A DNA stretch of 64,000 nt from Sulfitobacter indolifex. Lineage in GTDB: Bacteria > Pseudomonadota > Alphaproteobacteria > Rhodobacterales > Rhodobacteraceae. Of this stretch, positions 48,004 to 57,355 are shown piece after piece. The notes below the pieces were generated by a model. The model did no database searches. It was not told the origin of the DNA and saw only the letters and a program-made list of their open reading frames with translations. Location of the stretch: positions 62,001-126,000 of the forward strand of contig NZ_CP084954.1 of the NCBI RefSeq assembly GCF_022788655.1, read 5' to 3'. The translations under genes and the position numbers were made by a program. Position 1 is the stretch's first letter, and each line of letters begins with the position of its first letter.

Positions 48004-49014
48004 ATGACCCTATTGCGCAGTATATTGATGCGGCTCCTGAGCACCGCCATCACGCTCTTTGGTGTGGCCGTGATCATCTTTGTGGTGATCCGTGTCGTGC
48101 CGGGCAATCCCATCGCGATGATGCTTCCCCCCGGGGCGACAGAGGCCGATATCGCACGGCTTCAGGCGCAATATGGGTTTGATAAATCCATCTTTGAGCA
48201 GTTCACGATCTGGCTGGGCGGGGTGGTTCAGGGTGATTTCGGCACATCGATCTCGCTGCGCCAACCCGTCAGTGCTTTGGTGCTGAACCGTTTGCCCGCG
48301 ACACTAGAGCTCAGCATCGTCGCCTTGGTGATTGCGGTGGTGATCGGCGGGACGATGGCGCTGACCGGCACGCGGTGGCGCAATACCCGTAAGGAGGGGG
48401 CCATTGACGTCTCAACCGGCATGGCCCTGTCGATCCCGGATTTCCTTTGGGGGTTGGTGCTGATCTTGCTCTTTGGTGTGCTCTGGCCGGTATTCCATAT
48501 CTCTGGTCGCATATCCCCCGCGCTCGACATTGATTTCACCACGAATTTCTACCTTTTCGAAGCCCTGCTGCGGCTGCGCTTTGACGTGCTGGGCGATCTG
48601 ATCGGCCATATGTTCATGCCCGCGTTGGCGCTGGCGATCCCCCTGTCGGCGATCATTGCGCAGTTGCTCAAGCAAAGCCTGAAAGAAACCATGCATCTTG
48701 ATTACGTTACCCTTTCGCGCACCCATGGCTATGGCGAATACCATGTCATTACCCGCGACGCGTTGCCCAATGCGATTCTGCCAACCCTCACGCTCGTGGG
48801 CGTGCAGTTCACCTTTCTGATCGGCGGCACCGTGATCATTGAGCGGCTGTTCAGCTACGAAGGCTTGGGCAATATGGCCATCGACGCTGTGATCAATCGT
48901 GATCTGCCGTTGATCCAAGGGATCGTGATCCTGTTCGCGCTGATCTTCACCCTCGTTAACCTCGCCGTTGATATGCTCTATGTCGTGCTGAACCCGAGGC
49001 TCCGCCATGCGTGA
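48004..49014 (+). CDS. ABC transporter permease (DppB type)
   Basis: A 336-residue permease. Signal-anchor helix at ~10-30 (LLSTAITLFGVAVIIFVVIR), PGNPIAMMLPPGAT, a first channel helix pair around VLNRLPATLELSIVAL, and the EAA loop SRTHGYGEYHVITRDALPN. About 30 residues longer than the homologue at 7764, mostly in the loop around WRNTRKEGAIDV and DIDFTTNFYLFEA. Partner of the next gene, with which it overlaps by 8 bases. Confidence 0.92.
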   Translation: MTLLRSILMRLLSTAITLFGVAVIIFVVIRVVPGNPIAMMLPPGATEADIARLQAQYGFDKSIFEQFTIWLGGVVQGDFGTSISLRQPVSALVLNRLPATLELSIVALVIAVVIGGTMALTGTRWRNTRKEGAIDVSTGMALSIPDFLWGLVLILLFGVLWPVFHISGRISPALDIDFTTNFYLFEALLRLRFDVLGDLIGHMFMPALALAIPLSAIIAQLLKQSLKETMHLDYVTLSRTHGYGEYHVITRDALPNAILPTLTLVGVQFTFLIGGTVIIERLFSYEGLGNMAIDAVINRDLPLIQGIVILFALIFTLVNLAVDMLYVVLNPRLRHA

Positions 49015-49858
49015 TGCCAGAGGTGATGTAAAACGCCCGATCGGACTGCGGCTGTGGCTTTCGGGCGGATGGCTGAGCTTATTGGTGCTAGCGGCTCTGC
49101 TGGCGCCGTGGATCGCCCCGCAGGATCCACTGGCGCAGGATCTCTTCACTTCACGCCTGCCGCCGTTTTGGGAGGCGGGGGCCGAACCGGGCTATTGGCT
49201 CGGCTCGGATTCACTGGGCCGCGATGTGCTGAGCCGTATCATTCATGGCGCGCGTCTGGCGCTGATTGTGGCACTGGTGGCAGGCACGCTGACCTGCGTG
49301 ATCGGCACGGCTCTGGGGCTCATCGCGGGCTTTTATCGTGGCTGGCCGGATCGCATCATCAGCCGCTTTGTCGACATCTGGATGGCCTTCCCGCCGGTAC
49401 TGTTTGCCATTCTGCTGATCGCGGTCTTGGGCACGGGGCTGACCTCAATCATCATCGCCATTGTGGTGATCGACTGGACCCGTTTTGCCCGCGTGATCCG
49501 GGCCGAGGCGATGACCCAAGGCGCGATGGATTATGTCGCCTCTGCCCAAGTGGCGGGGCGCAAGCGGATGGGAACGATGCTGACCGAGATCTTGCCGAAC
49601 GTGCTGCCCACAATCATTGCGCTGCTGACGCTTGAGATGGGCATTGCCGTGATCGTTGAGGCGATCCTGAGCTTCGTGAACCTGTCGATCTCGACCGACA
49701 GCCCCACTTGGGGGGGCATGATCTCCGAAGGGCGCACCTCGGTCCATCAAGCGTGGTGGGTGCTGGTCTTTCCGCTGGTCACGTTGTTTCTGACGGTGCT
49801 CAGCTTCTCTCAATTGGGCGAAGGGTTGAAAGACCGCTTTGATCCGGTGCTGCGATGA
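49007..49858 (+). CDS. ABC transporter permease (DppC type)
   Basis: A 283-residue permease. First span near LSLLVLAALLAPWIAP, periplasmic WLGSDSLGRDVLSRIIHGAR, and EAA loop SAQVAGRKRMGTMLTEILPN. Its stop overlaps the ATPase gene start (ATGA). Together with the DppB-type subunit it makes the channel. Confidence 0.92.
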   Translation: MRDARGDVKRPIGLRLWLSGGWLSLLVLAALLAPWIAPQDPLAQDLFTSRLPPFWEAGAEPGYWLGSDSLGRDVLSRIIHGARLALIVALVAGTLTCVIGTALGLIAGFYRGWPDRIISRFVDIWMAFPPVLFAILLIAVLGTGLTSIIIAIVVIDWTRFARVIRAEAMTQGAMDYVASAQVAGRKRMGTMLTEILPNVLPTIIALLTLEMGIAVIVEAILSFVNLSISTDSPTWGGMISEGRTSVHQAWWVLVFPLVTLFLTVLSFSQLGEGLKDRFDPVLR

Positions 49859-50724
49859 GTGCGTTTTTAGAAATCCGCAACCTCTGCGTCACGCTGAAGG
49901 GCGGCGCGCCGATCCTGCGCAATGTCTCGCTCAGCGTGTCGGCAGGGCAGGTGCATGGGCTGGTGGGCGAAAGCGGCGCGGGCAAGTCGATGATTGGCAA
50001 GGCGGTGCTAGGCACTTTGCCGCGGGCGCTTGCGGTGACGCGGGGCGAGATCTGGCTTGATGGGGTCGATCTGCAAACCCTGCGCCCGGCTGAACGTCGC
50101 CGCCGTATCGGCGCATCGGCGGCGCTGATCCCCCAAGACCCGCTGACCGCACTTAACCCCGCGCGGCGCATTGGGCCGCAGATCACGCGGCGTTTGGTTG
50201 ATATCCTCGGCTGGTCCCGCGCGGATGCTGAGGCGCGTGCGCTGGAGCTGCTGGCAGAGGTCCAGATCCCCGATCCCGCCCGCGTGATGCGCAGCTACCC
50301 GCATGAGCTGTCGGGCGGAATGCGCCAGCGCATCTTGATTGCCGCCGCCTTTGCTGCCGAGCCGAAACTCATCATCGCGGATGAGCCGACCACGGCCTTG
50401 GATGTGACGGTGCAAAAGCAGATCCTGCGCCTAATTGCCGACATGCAGACGCGGCATAACACAGCGCTTCTGTTCGTGACCCACGACCTCGGCGTGGTGT
50501 CAAAGGTCTGCGACACGCTTAGCGTGCTTTATGCGGGCAAGGTCGTGGAAGAGGCGCAGATGCGGCGGTTTTTCATGCATCCGATACATCCCTATTCGGC
50601 GGCACTTTTGGCGGCGACACCCAGCTACAAAGACCCCGATGGCTCGCTCACTCCAGTGCCGCAATCGGTGATTGATCAGGTGGAACGCGAAGTGACGGAC
50701 CATGACCGGAGGGCGGGCCTTTGA
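49855..50724 (+). CDS. ABC transporter ATP-binding protein (DppD type, short)
   Basis: A 289-residue ATPase with Walker A GESGAGKSM, signature LSGGMRQRILIAAAF, Walker B LIIADEPTTALD and switch His in FVTHDLGVVSKV. It is ~40 residues shorter than the DppD-type protein at 5858 and lacks the C-terminal cysteine pattern seen there. The gene overlaps its neighbours on both sides, so the short end looks genuine rather than a sequencing break. Confidence 0.92.
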   Translation: MSAFLEIRNLCVTLKGGAPILRNVSLSVSAGQVHGLVGESGAGKSMIGKAVLGTLPRALAVTRGEIWLDGVDLQTLRPAERRRRIGASAALIPQDPLTALNPARRIGPQITRRLVDILGWSRADAEARALELLAEVQIPDPARVMRSYPHELSGGMRQRILIAAAFAAEPKLIIADEPTTALDVTVQKQILRLIADMQTRHNTALLFVTHDLGVVSKVCDTLSVLYAGKVVEEAQMRRFFMHPIHPYSAALLAATPSYKDPDGSLTPVPQSVIDQVEREVTDHDRRAGL

Positions 50725-51515
50725 TGTACCAAGTGAGAGACCTGCGGTTGTCTTTCCCAGACATGACCCGCAAACCGCTGTTCGGCGCGGCCCCAAGGAT
50801 CGAGGTTCTGCGCGGGCTTACTTTTGATGTGCCGAAAGGTGCTGTGCTTGGCATCGTCGGCGGGTCGGGCTCAGGCAAATCCACTTTGGGCCGAGCCATG
50901 CTGCGTCTGCTGGAGCCGACGAGCGGCAGCATCACCTTCAACGGGCGTGACATTACCCATTTGGAGGAGGACGACCTGCGCCCGATGCGCGCGCAGATGC
51001 AGATGATCTTTCAAGACCCGATGTCATCGCTCAACCCGCGTCGGCAGGTGGGGGGTATCATCGCCGGTCCGCTGCGGGTGCAGGGGCATGAAGGAATCGC
51101 CGCCAAGGTGACAGAGGCGCTCGACATGGTGGGCCTGCCGCGCAGTTTCGCCAATCGCTATCCCCATGAACTCTCAGGCGGGCAGCGCCAGCGAGTGGGC
51201 ATCGCGCGGGCCATTGCGCTCAGGCCCGAGTTTATCCTCGCGGATGAGATCGTCTCAGGGCTTGATGTATCCTCGCAGGCGCAAGTGCTGAACCTGTTGC
51301 AGGACTTGGTGCGCGAACTGGGCCTGACCTTGGCCTTTATCAGCCATGACATGTCGGTGATCCGGCGGCTCTGTGATCGGATCATCGTGCTCTATCAGGG
51401 AGAGATCGTGGAGCAGGCGCAAACCGCAGACCTCTTCGCCGCGCCGCAGGCTGAATACACCCGCACGCTGCTTGATGCGATCCCGCTGCCGGACCCGGAT
51501 CAGGTATGGGTTTGA
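50724..51515 (+). CDS. ABC transporter ATP-binding protein (DppF type, short)
   Basis: A 263-residue ATPase: Walker A GGSGSGKST, Q-loop MIFQDPMSSLNPRRQ, signature LSGGQRQRVGIARAI, Walker B FILADEIVSGLD and switch His FISHDMSVI. Here the usual Walker B DEPTSALD reads DEIVSGLD, a conservative variant that keeps the Asp-Glu pair. No C-terminal cysteine extension. Start ATG overlaps the previous stop (TGATG); TTG one codon earlier is possible. Last gene of the transporter that follows the second flavoprotein. Confidence 0.92.
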   Translation: MYQVRDLRLSFPDMTRKPLFGAAPRIEVLRGLTFDVPKGAVLGIVGGSGSGKSTLGRAMLRLLEPTSGSITFNGRDITHLEEDDLRPMRAQMQMIFQDPMSSLNPRRQVGGIIAGPLRVQGHEGIAAKVTEALDMVGLPRSFANRYPHELSGGQRQRVGIARAIALRPEFILADEIVSGLDVSSQAQVLNLLQDLVRELGLTLAFISHDMSVIRRLCDRIIVLYQGEIVEQAQTADLFAAPQAEYTRTLLDAIPLPDPDQVWV

Positions 51516-51673
51516 CCGGATAAACCAGTGACGAGAAGGTCGGTGGCGAGTCATTTCCTCGGCGCTAAGCCGCCGTCTTAGGCTTACGCGAGGCAACGTC
51601 TTGCAAATGCTCTTCGTTTTCGATTGATTGCTTTTCAATCAGAACACGAACATAAAAACAACGGAGAGCCCCC

Positions 51674-53290
51674 ATGAAATTTCGTACCACTCTTGCATCC
51701 TCCGCACTGGCGCTGAGCCTTGCGTTTCAGGCGCAGGCCGCCGATGTGCCCGAGGGCGTGACCCTTGCCGAAGACCAAAACTACACCTTCTGGCTGCTCG
51801 ACGCGATCAAGTCGATGGACCCGCAGATCAACACCGATGTTGAGGGTTCCGATGTACTGCGTAACCTCTTTGAGGGGCTCTATAACGAAGACGGCAATGG
51901 CGAACTGGTGCCCGGCGTCGCGCTGGAGCATGAGGTTTCCGAAGACGGCAAAACCTATACTTTCAAGCTGCGCGACGATGCGAAGTGGTCGAACGGGGAG
52001 CCTGTAACGGCGAATGATTTCGTCTATTCTTGGCGCCGTCTGGCCGACCCGGCGACTGCGTCGGAATATGCGTGGTACATGGAGCTGATGCAGGTCGAAA
52101 ACGCGCCTGAGATCATCGCAGGCAACACATCCCCCGAAGAGCTGGGCATCCGCGCGGTCGACGATCACACGCTTGAGGTCAAGATCACCACGCCGCTGCC
52201 CTATTTCCCGCAGATGCTTGTGCATGGCTCGACCTTCCCCGTGTTGCAAAGTGCTGTCGAAGAGCACGGCGATGACTGGACCGATGCGGGCACCTTGGTC
52301 GGCAACGGTGCCTATAAACTGGTCGAGCACCAGTTGGGCGAGCGCGTCGTGATGGAGAAGAGCGACACCTATTGGGATGCTGAAAACGTGGTGATGGAGA
52401 AGCTTACCGCGCTGACCATCAATGACGTAAACCAAGCGCTGACCCGCTATCTGGCTGGTGAGCTGGACCGCGTCGATATCCCCGCCGGTCAGTACCCGCG
52501 CTTGAAAGAAGAATACCCTGAGCAGGCCGTCTCCACCCCCTATAACTGTTCCTATATCTACATGCTGAACGTCGGCGAAAAGGGGCCCGAAGCGCTGAAG
52601 GATGCGCGCGTGCGCAAGGCGCTGGCCTATACGATCGACCGCGACATCATCGTCGACCGTATCCTGCAAGGCGGGCAGAAGCCGTCTTATAACTGGACCC
52701 ATTGGGCGATTGCCGATTTCGAGCGGCCCGAGCTGGACTGGGCTGACAACATGGATCAGGCGCAGCGGGTTGAGAAGGCCAAAGAGTTGATGGCCGAAGC
52801 AGGCTATGGCCCCGACAAGCCGCTGGATCTGACACTGCAGTACAACACCTCGGAAGATCACAAAAAGATCGCTATCGCCGCGTCGCAGATGCTCAAGCAG
52901 ATCAACGTGAACGTGACGCTGGATAACTACGAGTGGAAGATCCACACCGACCGCATGCAAAACCAAGACTACGACATGGCGCGCTATGCATGGTGCGGGG
53001 ACTATAACGAAGCCTCCACCTACCTTGATCTGCTGACCTCCTATTCGGGCCATAACAACGGTGAGTTCTACAATGATGCTTATGACAAGCTCATGAAAGA
53101 CAGCAAAACCGCCGAAGACCCGCAGCCGCTTTATAAAGAGGCAGAGAGTATTCTGGCCGAGGAAATGCCGATCATTCCGATCTACCACTACGCCAACGTG
53201 GATATGATTGCGGAAGACATCGAAGGTCTGCCGGAGAATAACGTCAACAACACGTGGTACGGCAAAGACCTCTACCGTACCGCCGAGTAA
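51674..53290 (+). CDS. Oligopeptide ABC transporter substrate-binding protein (OppA/MppA type)
   Basis: A 538-residue periplasmic protein. The Sec signal (KFRTTLASSALALSLAFQAQA) is cut before ADVPEG. The mature part has DPQINTDVEGSDVLRNLFEGLYNED, then YTFKLRDDAKWSNGEPVTANDFVYSWRRLADP, the OppA/MppA variant of the family-5 signature, and GNGAYKLVEH. SYSGHNNGEFYNDAYD near the end is also OppA-like. Binds peptides of several residues in this family. ATG with AACGGAGAG upstream; the 158-base gap before it should hold the promoter of this second transporter operon. Confidence 0.93.
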   Translation: MKFRTTLASSALALSLAFQAQAADVPEGVTLAEDQNYTFWLLDAIKSMDPQINTDVEGSDVLRNLFEGLYNEDGNGELVPGVALEHEVSEDGKTYTFKLRDDAKWSNGEPVTANDFVYSWRRLADPATASEYAWYMELMQVENAPEIIAGNTSPEELGIRAVDDHTLEVKITTPLPYFPQMLVHGSTFPVLQSAVEEHGDDWTDAGTLVGNGAYKLVEHQLGERVVMEKSDTYWDAENVVMEKLTALTINDVNQALTRYLAGELDRVDIPAGQYPRLKEEYPEQAVSTPYNCSYIYMLNVGEKGPEALKDARVRKALAYTIDRDIIVDRILQGGQKPSYNWTHWAIADFERPELDWADNMDQAQRVEKAKELMAEAGYGPDKPLDLTLQYNTSEDHKKIAIAASQMLKQINVNVTLDNYEWKIHTDRMQNQDYDMARYAWCGDYNEASTYLDLLTSYSGHNNGEFYNDAYDKLMKDSKTAEDPQPLYKEAESILAEEMPIIPIYHYANVDMIAEDIEGLPENNVNNTWYGKDLYRTAE

Positions 53291-53301
53291 CCTATCGACA
53301 T

Positions 53302-53335
53302 TCGGGCAGCCCAGCGTTTATGCGGGGCTGCCCGA
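53302..53335 (+). promoter_or_regulatory. Long stem-loop between binding protein and permease genes
   Basis: TCGGGCAGCCC and GGGCTGCCCGA form a perfect 11-bp stem with a 12-base loop, 11 bases after the stop, followed by a T-rich but interrupted stretch (TTCTATTTAT). It may act as a partial terminator. Confidence 0.7.
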
Positions 53336-53380
53336 TTCTATTTATATCCCCTTCAAACCCGTACCCGGAGCGCGCGCCCC

Positions 53381-54298
53381 TTGCTCAGTTACATCCTCAA
53401 GCGCCTTGCGATCGCGATCCCGACACTTCTTGTGTTGATCGTAATTTCCTTTTTGCTGATGCATTCCGCGCCCGGCGGGCCATTCACCTCAGAGCGCGAA
53501 TTGCCGCCGCAGGTGCTGGCGAACCTCAATGCGAAATACGGGCTGGATGATCCGCTGTGGAAGCAGATCGGCAGCTATGTGTGGGGCATTGTTTCTGACT
53601 TCGATTTCGGGCCGAGCTTTGTCTACAAGGACCGTTCGGTGAATGAGATCATCGCCCAAGGGTTCCCGATCACGCTCACCTATGGGCTGTTGTCCTTTGC
53701 CGTGGCGGTGATTGTCGGCGTGAGCCTTGGTGTGGCCGCAGCGGTGCGGCACAACTCGCTGCTGGATTATGTGGCGGTGGGTGTCTCTATCGGCGCGCAG
53801 GTGTTGCCGAATTTCGTGATGGCGCCGATCTTGGTGCTGGTCTTTACGCTCTGGCTTGGCTGGTTGCCCGGCGGCGGCTGGCAAGGGCCGGAATATTGGA
53901 TCATGCCAGTGATCGCGCTGTCGACATCCTTCATGGCGTCCATCGCGCGGATCACCCGTTCGTCGATGCTTGAGGTGCTGACCTCCAACCACATCCGCAC
54001 CGCCCGCGCCAAGGGCCTGCCGGAACGCCGGGTGATCCTGCGCCATGCGCTCAAGCCCGCAATGCTGCCCGTGATCTCCTACCTCGGGCCGGCCTTTGTT
54101 GCGATGATCACCGGCTCGGTCGTGGTCGACATCTATTTTTCGACGGGCGGCATCGGCAAAGCCTTCGTCGATTCAGCGCTGAACCGCGACTACGCGGTGA
54201 TGATGGGGGTTACGATCCTCGTGGGTGCGCTGACAATCTTCTTCAACCTCGTGGTCGACATCCTGTACGGATGGATCGACCCAAAGATCCGGTACTGA
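53381..54298 (+). CDS. Oligopeptide ABC transporter permease (OppB type)
   Basis: A 305-residue permease starting at TTG (53381) with CCCGGAG ten bases upstream. The first helix is LAIAIPTLLVLIVISFLLM, followed by SAPGGPFTSERELPPQVLANL, the usual OppB periplasmic segment, and EAA loop RTARAKGLPERRVILRHALKP. It ends one base before OppC. Confidence 0.93.
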   Translation: MLSYILKRLAIAIPTLLVLIVISFLLMHSAPGGPFTSERELPPQVLANLNAKYGLDDPLWKQIGSYVWGIVSDFDFGPSFVYKDRSVNEIIAQGFPITLTYGLLSFAVAVIVGVSLGVAAAVRHNSLLDYVAVGVSIGAQVLPNFVMAPILVLVFTLWLGWLPGGGWQGPEYWIMPVIALSTSFMASIARITRSSMLEVLTSNHIRTARAKGLPERRVILRHALKPAMLPVISYLGPAFVAMITGSVVVDIYFSTGGIGKAFVDSALNRDYAVMMGVTILVGALTIFFNLVVDILYGWIDPKIRY

Positions 54299-54299
54299 C

Positions 54300-55214
54300 A
54301 TGGCGATGACATCAGAACAAAGGGTCGAAGCGGGCGAGATTGTGGGCAAGGGGCGCTCCCCCTGGGCCGATGCGCGGCGGCGGTTCTTCCGCAACAAGGC
54401 AGCGCTGATGGGTCTGGTGATCCTGGGCTTCGTCGTGGCCTTTGCGCTTTTCGGTGGCTATTTCGCGCAGTGGTCAAACGAGGAGTTGGACTATAATGTC
54501 ATGGGCCAGATTGTTGAGCTGGGCGGACCGTCGATTGAAAGCGGTCACTACTTCGGCACCGACGATCTGGGGCGTGACCTCTTTGCGCGGACCATTCAGG
54601 GCACGCAAATCAGCCTTGCCGTGGGCCTCGTTGGGGCACTGATCGCTTGTATCGTCGGCACGCTTTACGGCGCGGTGGCGGGCTACGCAGGTGGGCGCAC
54701 GGACGGGATCATGATGCGCCTCGTCGATATCTTTATGGCCGTGCCTTATATGTTCGTGCTGATCCTGCTGCTGGTGATGTATGGCCGTTCGATCACGATC
54801 CTTTTCGCGGGCATCGGCCTGATCTCTTGGATGGAGATGGCCCGCATTGTGCGCGGCCAGACTCTGACCATCAAGGGCCGCGAGTTTGTCGAGGCCGCCC
54901 GCGCCACGGGTGTCTCGGCCCCGGTCATCATCCTGCGCCATATCGTGCCGAACCTGCTGGGCGTTATCGCGGTTTATGCCACTCTGCTGGTCCCGCTGAT
55001 GATCCTGACGGAAAGCTTTATCTCTTTCCTCGGTCTCGGCGTGCAAGAGCCGCTTACCTCGCTCGGGGCGCTGATCTCCGAAGGGGCGGGCACCATCGCC
55101 TATGGCACCACTTGGCAGTTGGGCTTCCCGCTGCTGTTTTTCTGTCTCACGCTCTTCGGCCTGTTTTTCGTAGGCGACGGATTGCGTGACGCGCTCGACC
55201 CCAAGGATCGCTGA
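54300..55214 (+). CDS. Oligopeptide ABC transporter permease (OppC type)
   Basis: A 304-residue permease. PWADARRRFFRNKAALMGL leads into the first span, FGTDDLGRDLFARTIQGTQ is the conserved loop, and EAARATGVSAPVIILRHIVPN is the EAA loop. A second in-frame ATG two codons later is an alternative start. The stop overlaps the OppD start by one base. Confidence 0.93.
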   Translation: MAMTSEQRVEAGEIVGKGRSPWADARRRFFRNKAALMGLVILGFVVAFALFGGYFAQWSNEELDYNVMGQIVELGGPSIESGHYFGTDDLGRDLFARTIQGTQISLAVGLVGALIACIVGTLYGAVAGYAGGRTDGIMMRLVDIFMAVPYMFVLILLLVMYGRSITILFAGIGLISWMEMARIVRGQTLTIKGREFVEAARATGVSAPVIILRHIVPNLLGVIAVYATLLVPLMILTESFISFLGLGVQEPLTSLGALISEGAGTIAYGTTWQLGFPLLFFCLTLFGLFFVGDGLRDALDPKDR

Positions 55215-56182
55215 TGTCCCTGCTGCAAATCGACAACCTCTCTGTCACTTTCGACGGGGAAGACGGCCCCGTGCATGCGGTCAATGACCTGTCGCTCTCC
55301 ATCGACAAGGGCGAGACGCTTGGCATCGTGGGCGAAAGCGGGTCCGGCAAAAGCCAGACCGCCTTTTCCATCATGGGGCTTCTAGCACCCAACGGGCGCA
55401 CCGATGGCTCCATCCGTTTCGACGGGCAGGAAATCTTGGGCGCGAAGCCGAAGGTGCTCAACAAATTACGGGCCGAGCGGATCGCGATGATCTTTCAAGA
55501 TCCGATGACCTCGCTCAACCCCTATATGCGCATCGCGGACCAGATGACCGAAGTGCTGACCCTGCACAAAGGCATGTCCAAACGTGACGCACTGGCAGAG
55601 TCGGTGCGGATGCTCGATGCGGTCAAAATCCCCGCAGCCAAGGAGCGCATCCGCCTTTTCCCGCACGAGTTCTCCGGCGGGATGCGCCAGCGGGTGATGA
55701 TCGCGATGTCGCTCTTGTGCAAACCTGACCTGCTGATTGCCGATGAGCCGACAACCGCACTGGACGTGACCGTGCAGGCGCAGATCATGGACCTGCTGGG
55801 CGACCTGCAAAAGGATTTTGGCATGGCCACGATCCTCATTACCCATGACCTCGGTGTGGTGGCGGGCTTCTGTGAACGGGTGCTGGTGATGTATGGTGGC
55901 CGGGTGATGGAGCAGGGCCCGACCGAACCGCTCTTTGCCGAGCCCACGCATCCCTACACCCGTGGCTTGCTGGCCGCCGTGCCGCGCGTCGATGACGAAG
56001 ACGCCACCATGAAGGCGATCCCCGGCAACCCGCCCAACATGGCCGCCCCACCCGAAGGCTGCCCCTTCCGCCCGCGCTGCGCTTACGCGGGCGAAGACTG
56101 CCGTGTGATGCCACCGCTCGCGCCCTTTGCCGAGGGCCGCGCTCGCGCCTGCCACCGTCCTATCGCGGAGGTGACCGCATGA
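55214..56182 (+). CDS. Oligopeptide ABC transporter ATP-binding protein (OppD type)
   Basis: A 322-residue ATPase. Walker A GESGSGKSQ, Q-loop MIFQDPMTSLNPYMR, signature FSGGMRQRVMIAMSL, Walker B LLIADEPTTALD, and the C-terminal GCPFRPRCAYAGEDC cysteine region usual for OppD. Overlaps OppF by 4 bases (ATGA). Confidence 0.94.
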   Translation: MSLLQIDNLSVTFDGEDGPVHAVNDLSLSIDKGETLGIVGESGSGKSQTAFSIMGLLAPNGRTDGSIRFDGQEILGAKPKVLNKLRAERIAMIFQDPMTSLNPYMRIADQMTEVLTLHKGMSKRDALAESVRMLDAVKIPAAKERIRLFPHEFSGGMRQRVMIAMSLLCKPDLLIADEPTTALDVTVQAQIMDLLGDLQKDFGMATILITHDLGVVAGFCERVLVMYGGRVMEQGPTEPLFAEPTHPYTRGLLAAVPRVDDEDATMKAIPGNPPNMAAPPEGCPFRPRCAYAGEDCRVMPPLAPFAEGRARACHRPIAEVTA

Positions 56183-57186
56183 GCCCGCTTCTGTCTGTCC
56201 GCGATCTCCATGTACGCTTCCCCATCACCCGCGCAGGCGACATGCCGTGGACCAAGCCGCGTTTCCTCCATGCGGTCAACGGGGTCAGCTTTGATCTGGA
56301 GCCGGGCAAGACCCTTGGCGTGGTCGGTGAATCCGGTTGTGGCAAATCGACTCTTGCGCGGGGCTTGATCCAGATGGTCCCGGCGACGGGGCAGGTGATG
56401 TGGCGCGGCGAGACGGATCTGCTCTCGCTCTCCCCCCGCCGGATGAAGCCCTACCGCTCCGAGATCCAGATGGTGTTCCAAGACCCGCTGGCCTCGCTCA
56501 ACCCCCGCATGACGCTGGGCCAGATCATCGCCGAGCCGCTTCGCACCCACCGCCCCGACATTTCCGCCAAGGAACGCCGCAATCGGGTCGCGCAGATGAT
56601 GGAGCGTGTTGGCCTACTGCCGCAGATGATCAACCGCTACCCACACGAGTTTTCCGGCGGCCAATGCCAGCGCATCGGCATTGCGCGTGCGCTGATCGTG
56701 GAGCCCAAGCTGCTGATCTGCGATGAGCCGGTGTCGGCGCTCGATGTGTCAATCCAAGCGCAGGTCATCGAACTGCTGAAGGAACTGCAGCGCGATCTGG
56801 GACTAGCGATGATCTTTATCGCTCATGACCTCAGCGTGGTGAAAAACATCTCGGATGAGGTGATGGTGCTTTATCTGGGCCGCATCATGGAGAAGGCCCC
56901 CAAGGCGCAACTCTACGACAACCCCCAGCATCCCTATACGCAGGCGCTGCTTTCTGCCGTGCCAATCCCCGATCCGGTTGCCGAGCGCGCCAAAAAGATT
57001 GTGCCGATGACAGGCGATATGCCGTCCCCGATGAACCCGCCGTCGGGTTGCGTTTTTCGTGGCCGTTGCCCGCGTGCGCAGGCCGATTGCGCGGCGGTTG
57101 TGCCAGAACCGGGAAATGGCCCGCATCAGGTCGCCTGCATTCACCCCGGTCCGATGCAAGAGCGCGAGTTAACAACCGCGCGTTAA
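56179..57186 (+). CDS. Oligopeptide ABC transporter ATP-binding protein (OppF type)
   Basis: A 335-residue ATPase. Walker A GESGCGKST, Q-loop MVFQDPLASLNPRMT, signature FSGGQCQRIGIARAL, Walker B LLICDEPVSALD, and C-terminal GCVFRGRCPRAQADC. Completes the OppABCDF-like operon. Directly downstream the sequence changes to insertion-sequence debris. Confidence 0.94.
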   Translation: MSPLLSVRDLHVRFPITRAGDMPWTKPRFLHAVNGVSFDLEPGKTLGVVGESGCGKSTLARGLIQMVPATGQVMWRGETDLLSLSPRRMKPYRSEIQMVFQDPLASLNPRMTLGQIIAEPLRTHRPDISAKERRNRVAQMMERVGLLPQMINRYPHEFSGGQCQRIGIARALIVEPKLLICDEPVSALDVSIQAQVIELLKELQRDLGLAMIFIAHDLSVVKNISDEVMVLYLGRIMEKAPKAQLYDNPQHPYTQALLSAVPIPDPVAERAKKIVPMTGDMPSPMNPPSGCVFRGRCPRAQADCAAVVPEPGNGPHQVACIHPGPMQERELTTAR

Positions 57187-57355
57187 AACCTTTGTGTTGG
57201 CAGATGTCTGGCGCGTTTAGGCAAAGAAAACGAGGCCCGCACCCGCGTCGCGTGTGACGAAGACGTAATCCGCAAATCATCGACGCGGAGTTTTCCGAAA
57301 GGGACTGATGCGTTAATCGTCGGCGCCGGCCTGTTTTGGACTTTTGAGGTTGAGC

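Noticed and set aside
51635..53188. A 517-codon open frame on the minus strand over the OppA-type gene
   Set aside because: Antisense to a well-supported binding protein with signal peptide and family signature; the long frame is a GC-content effect.
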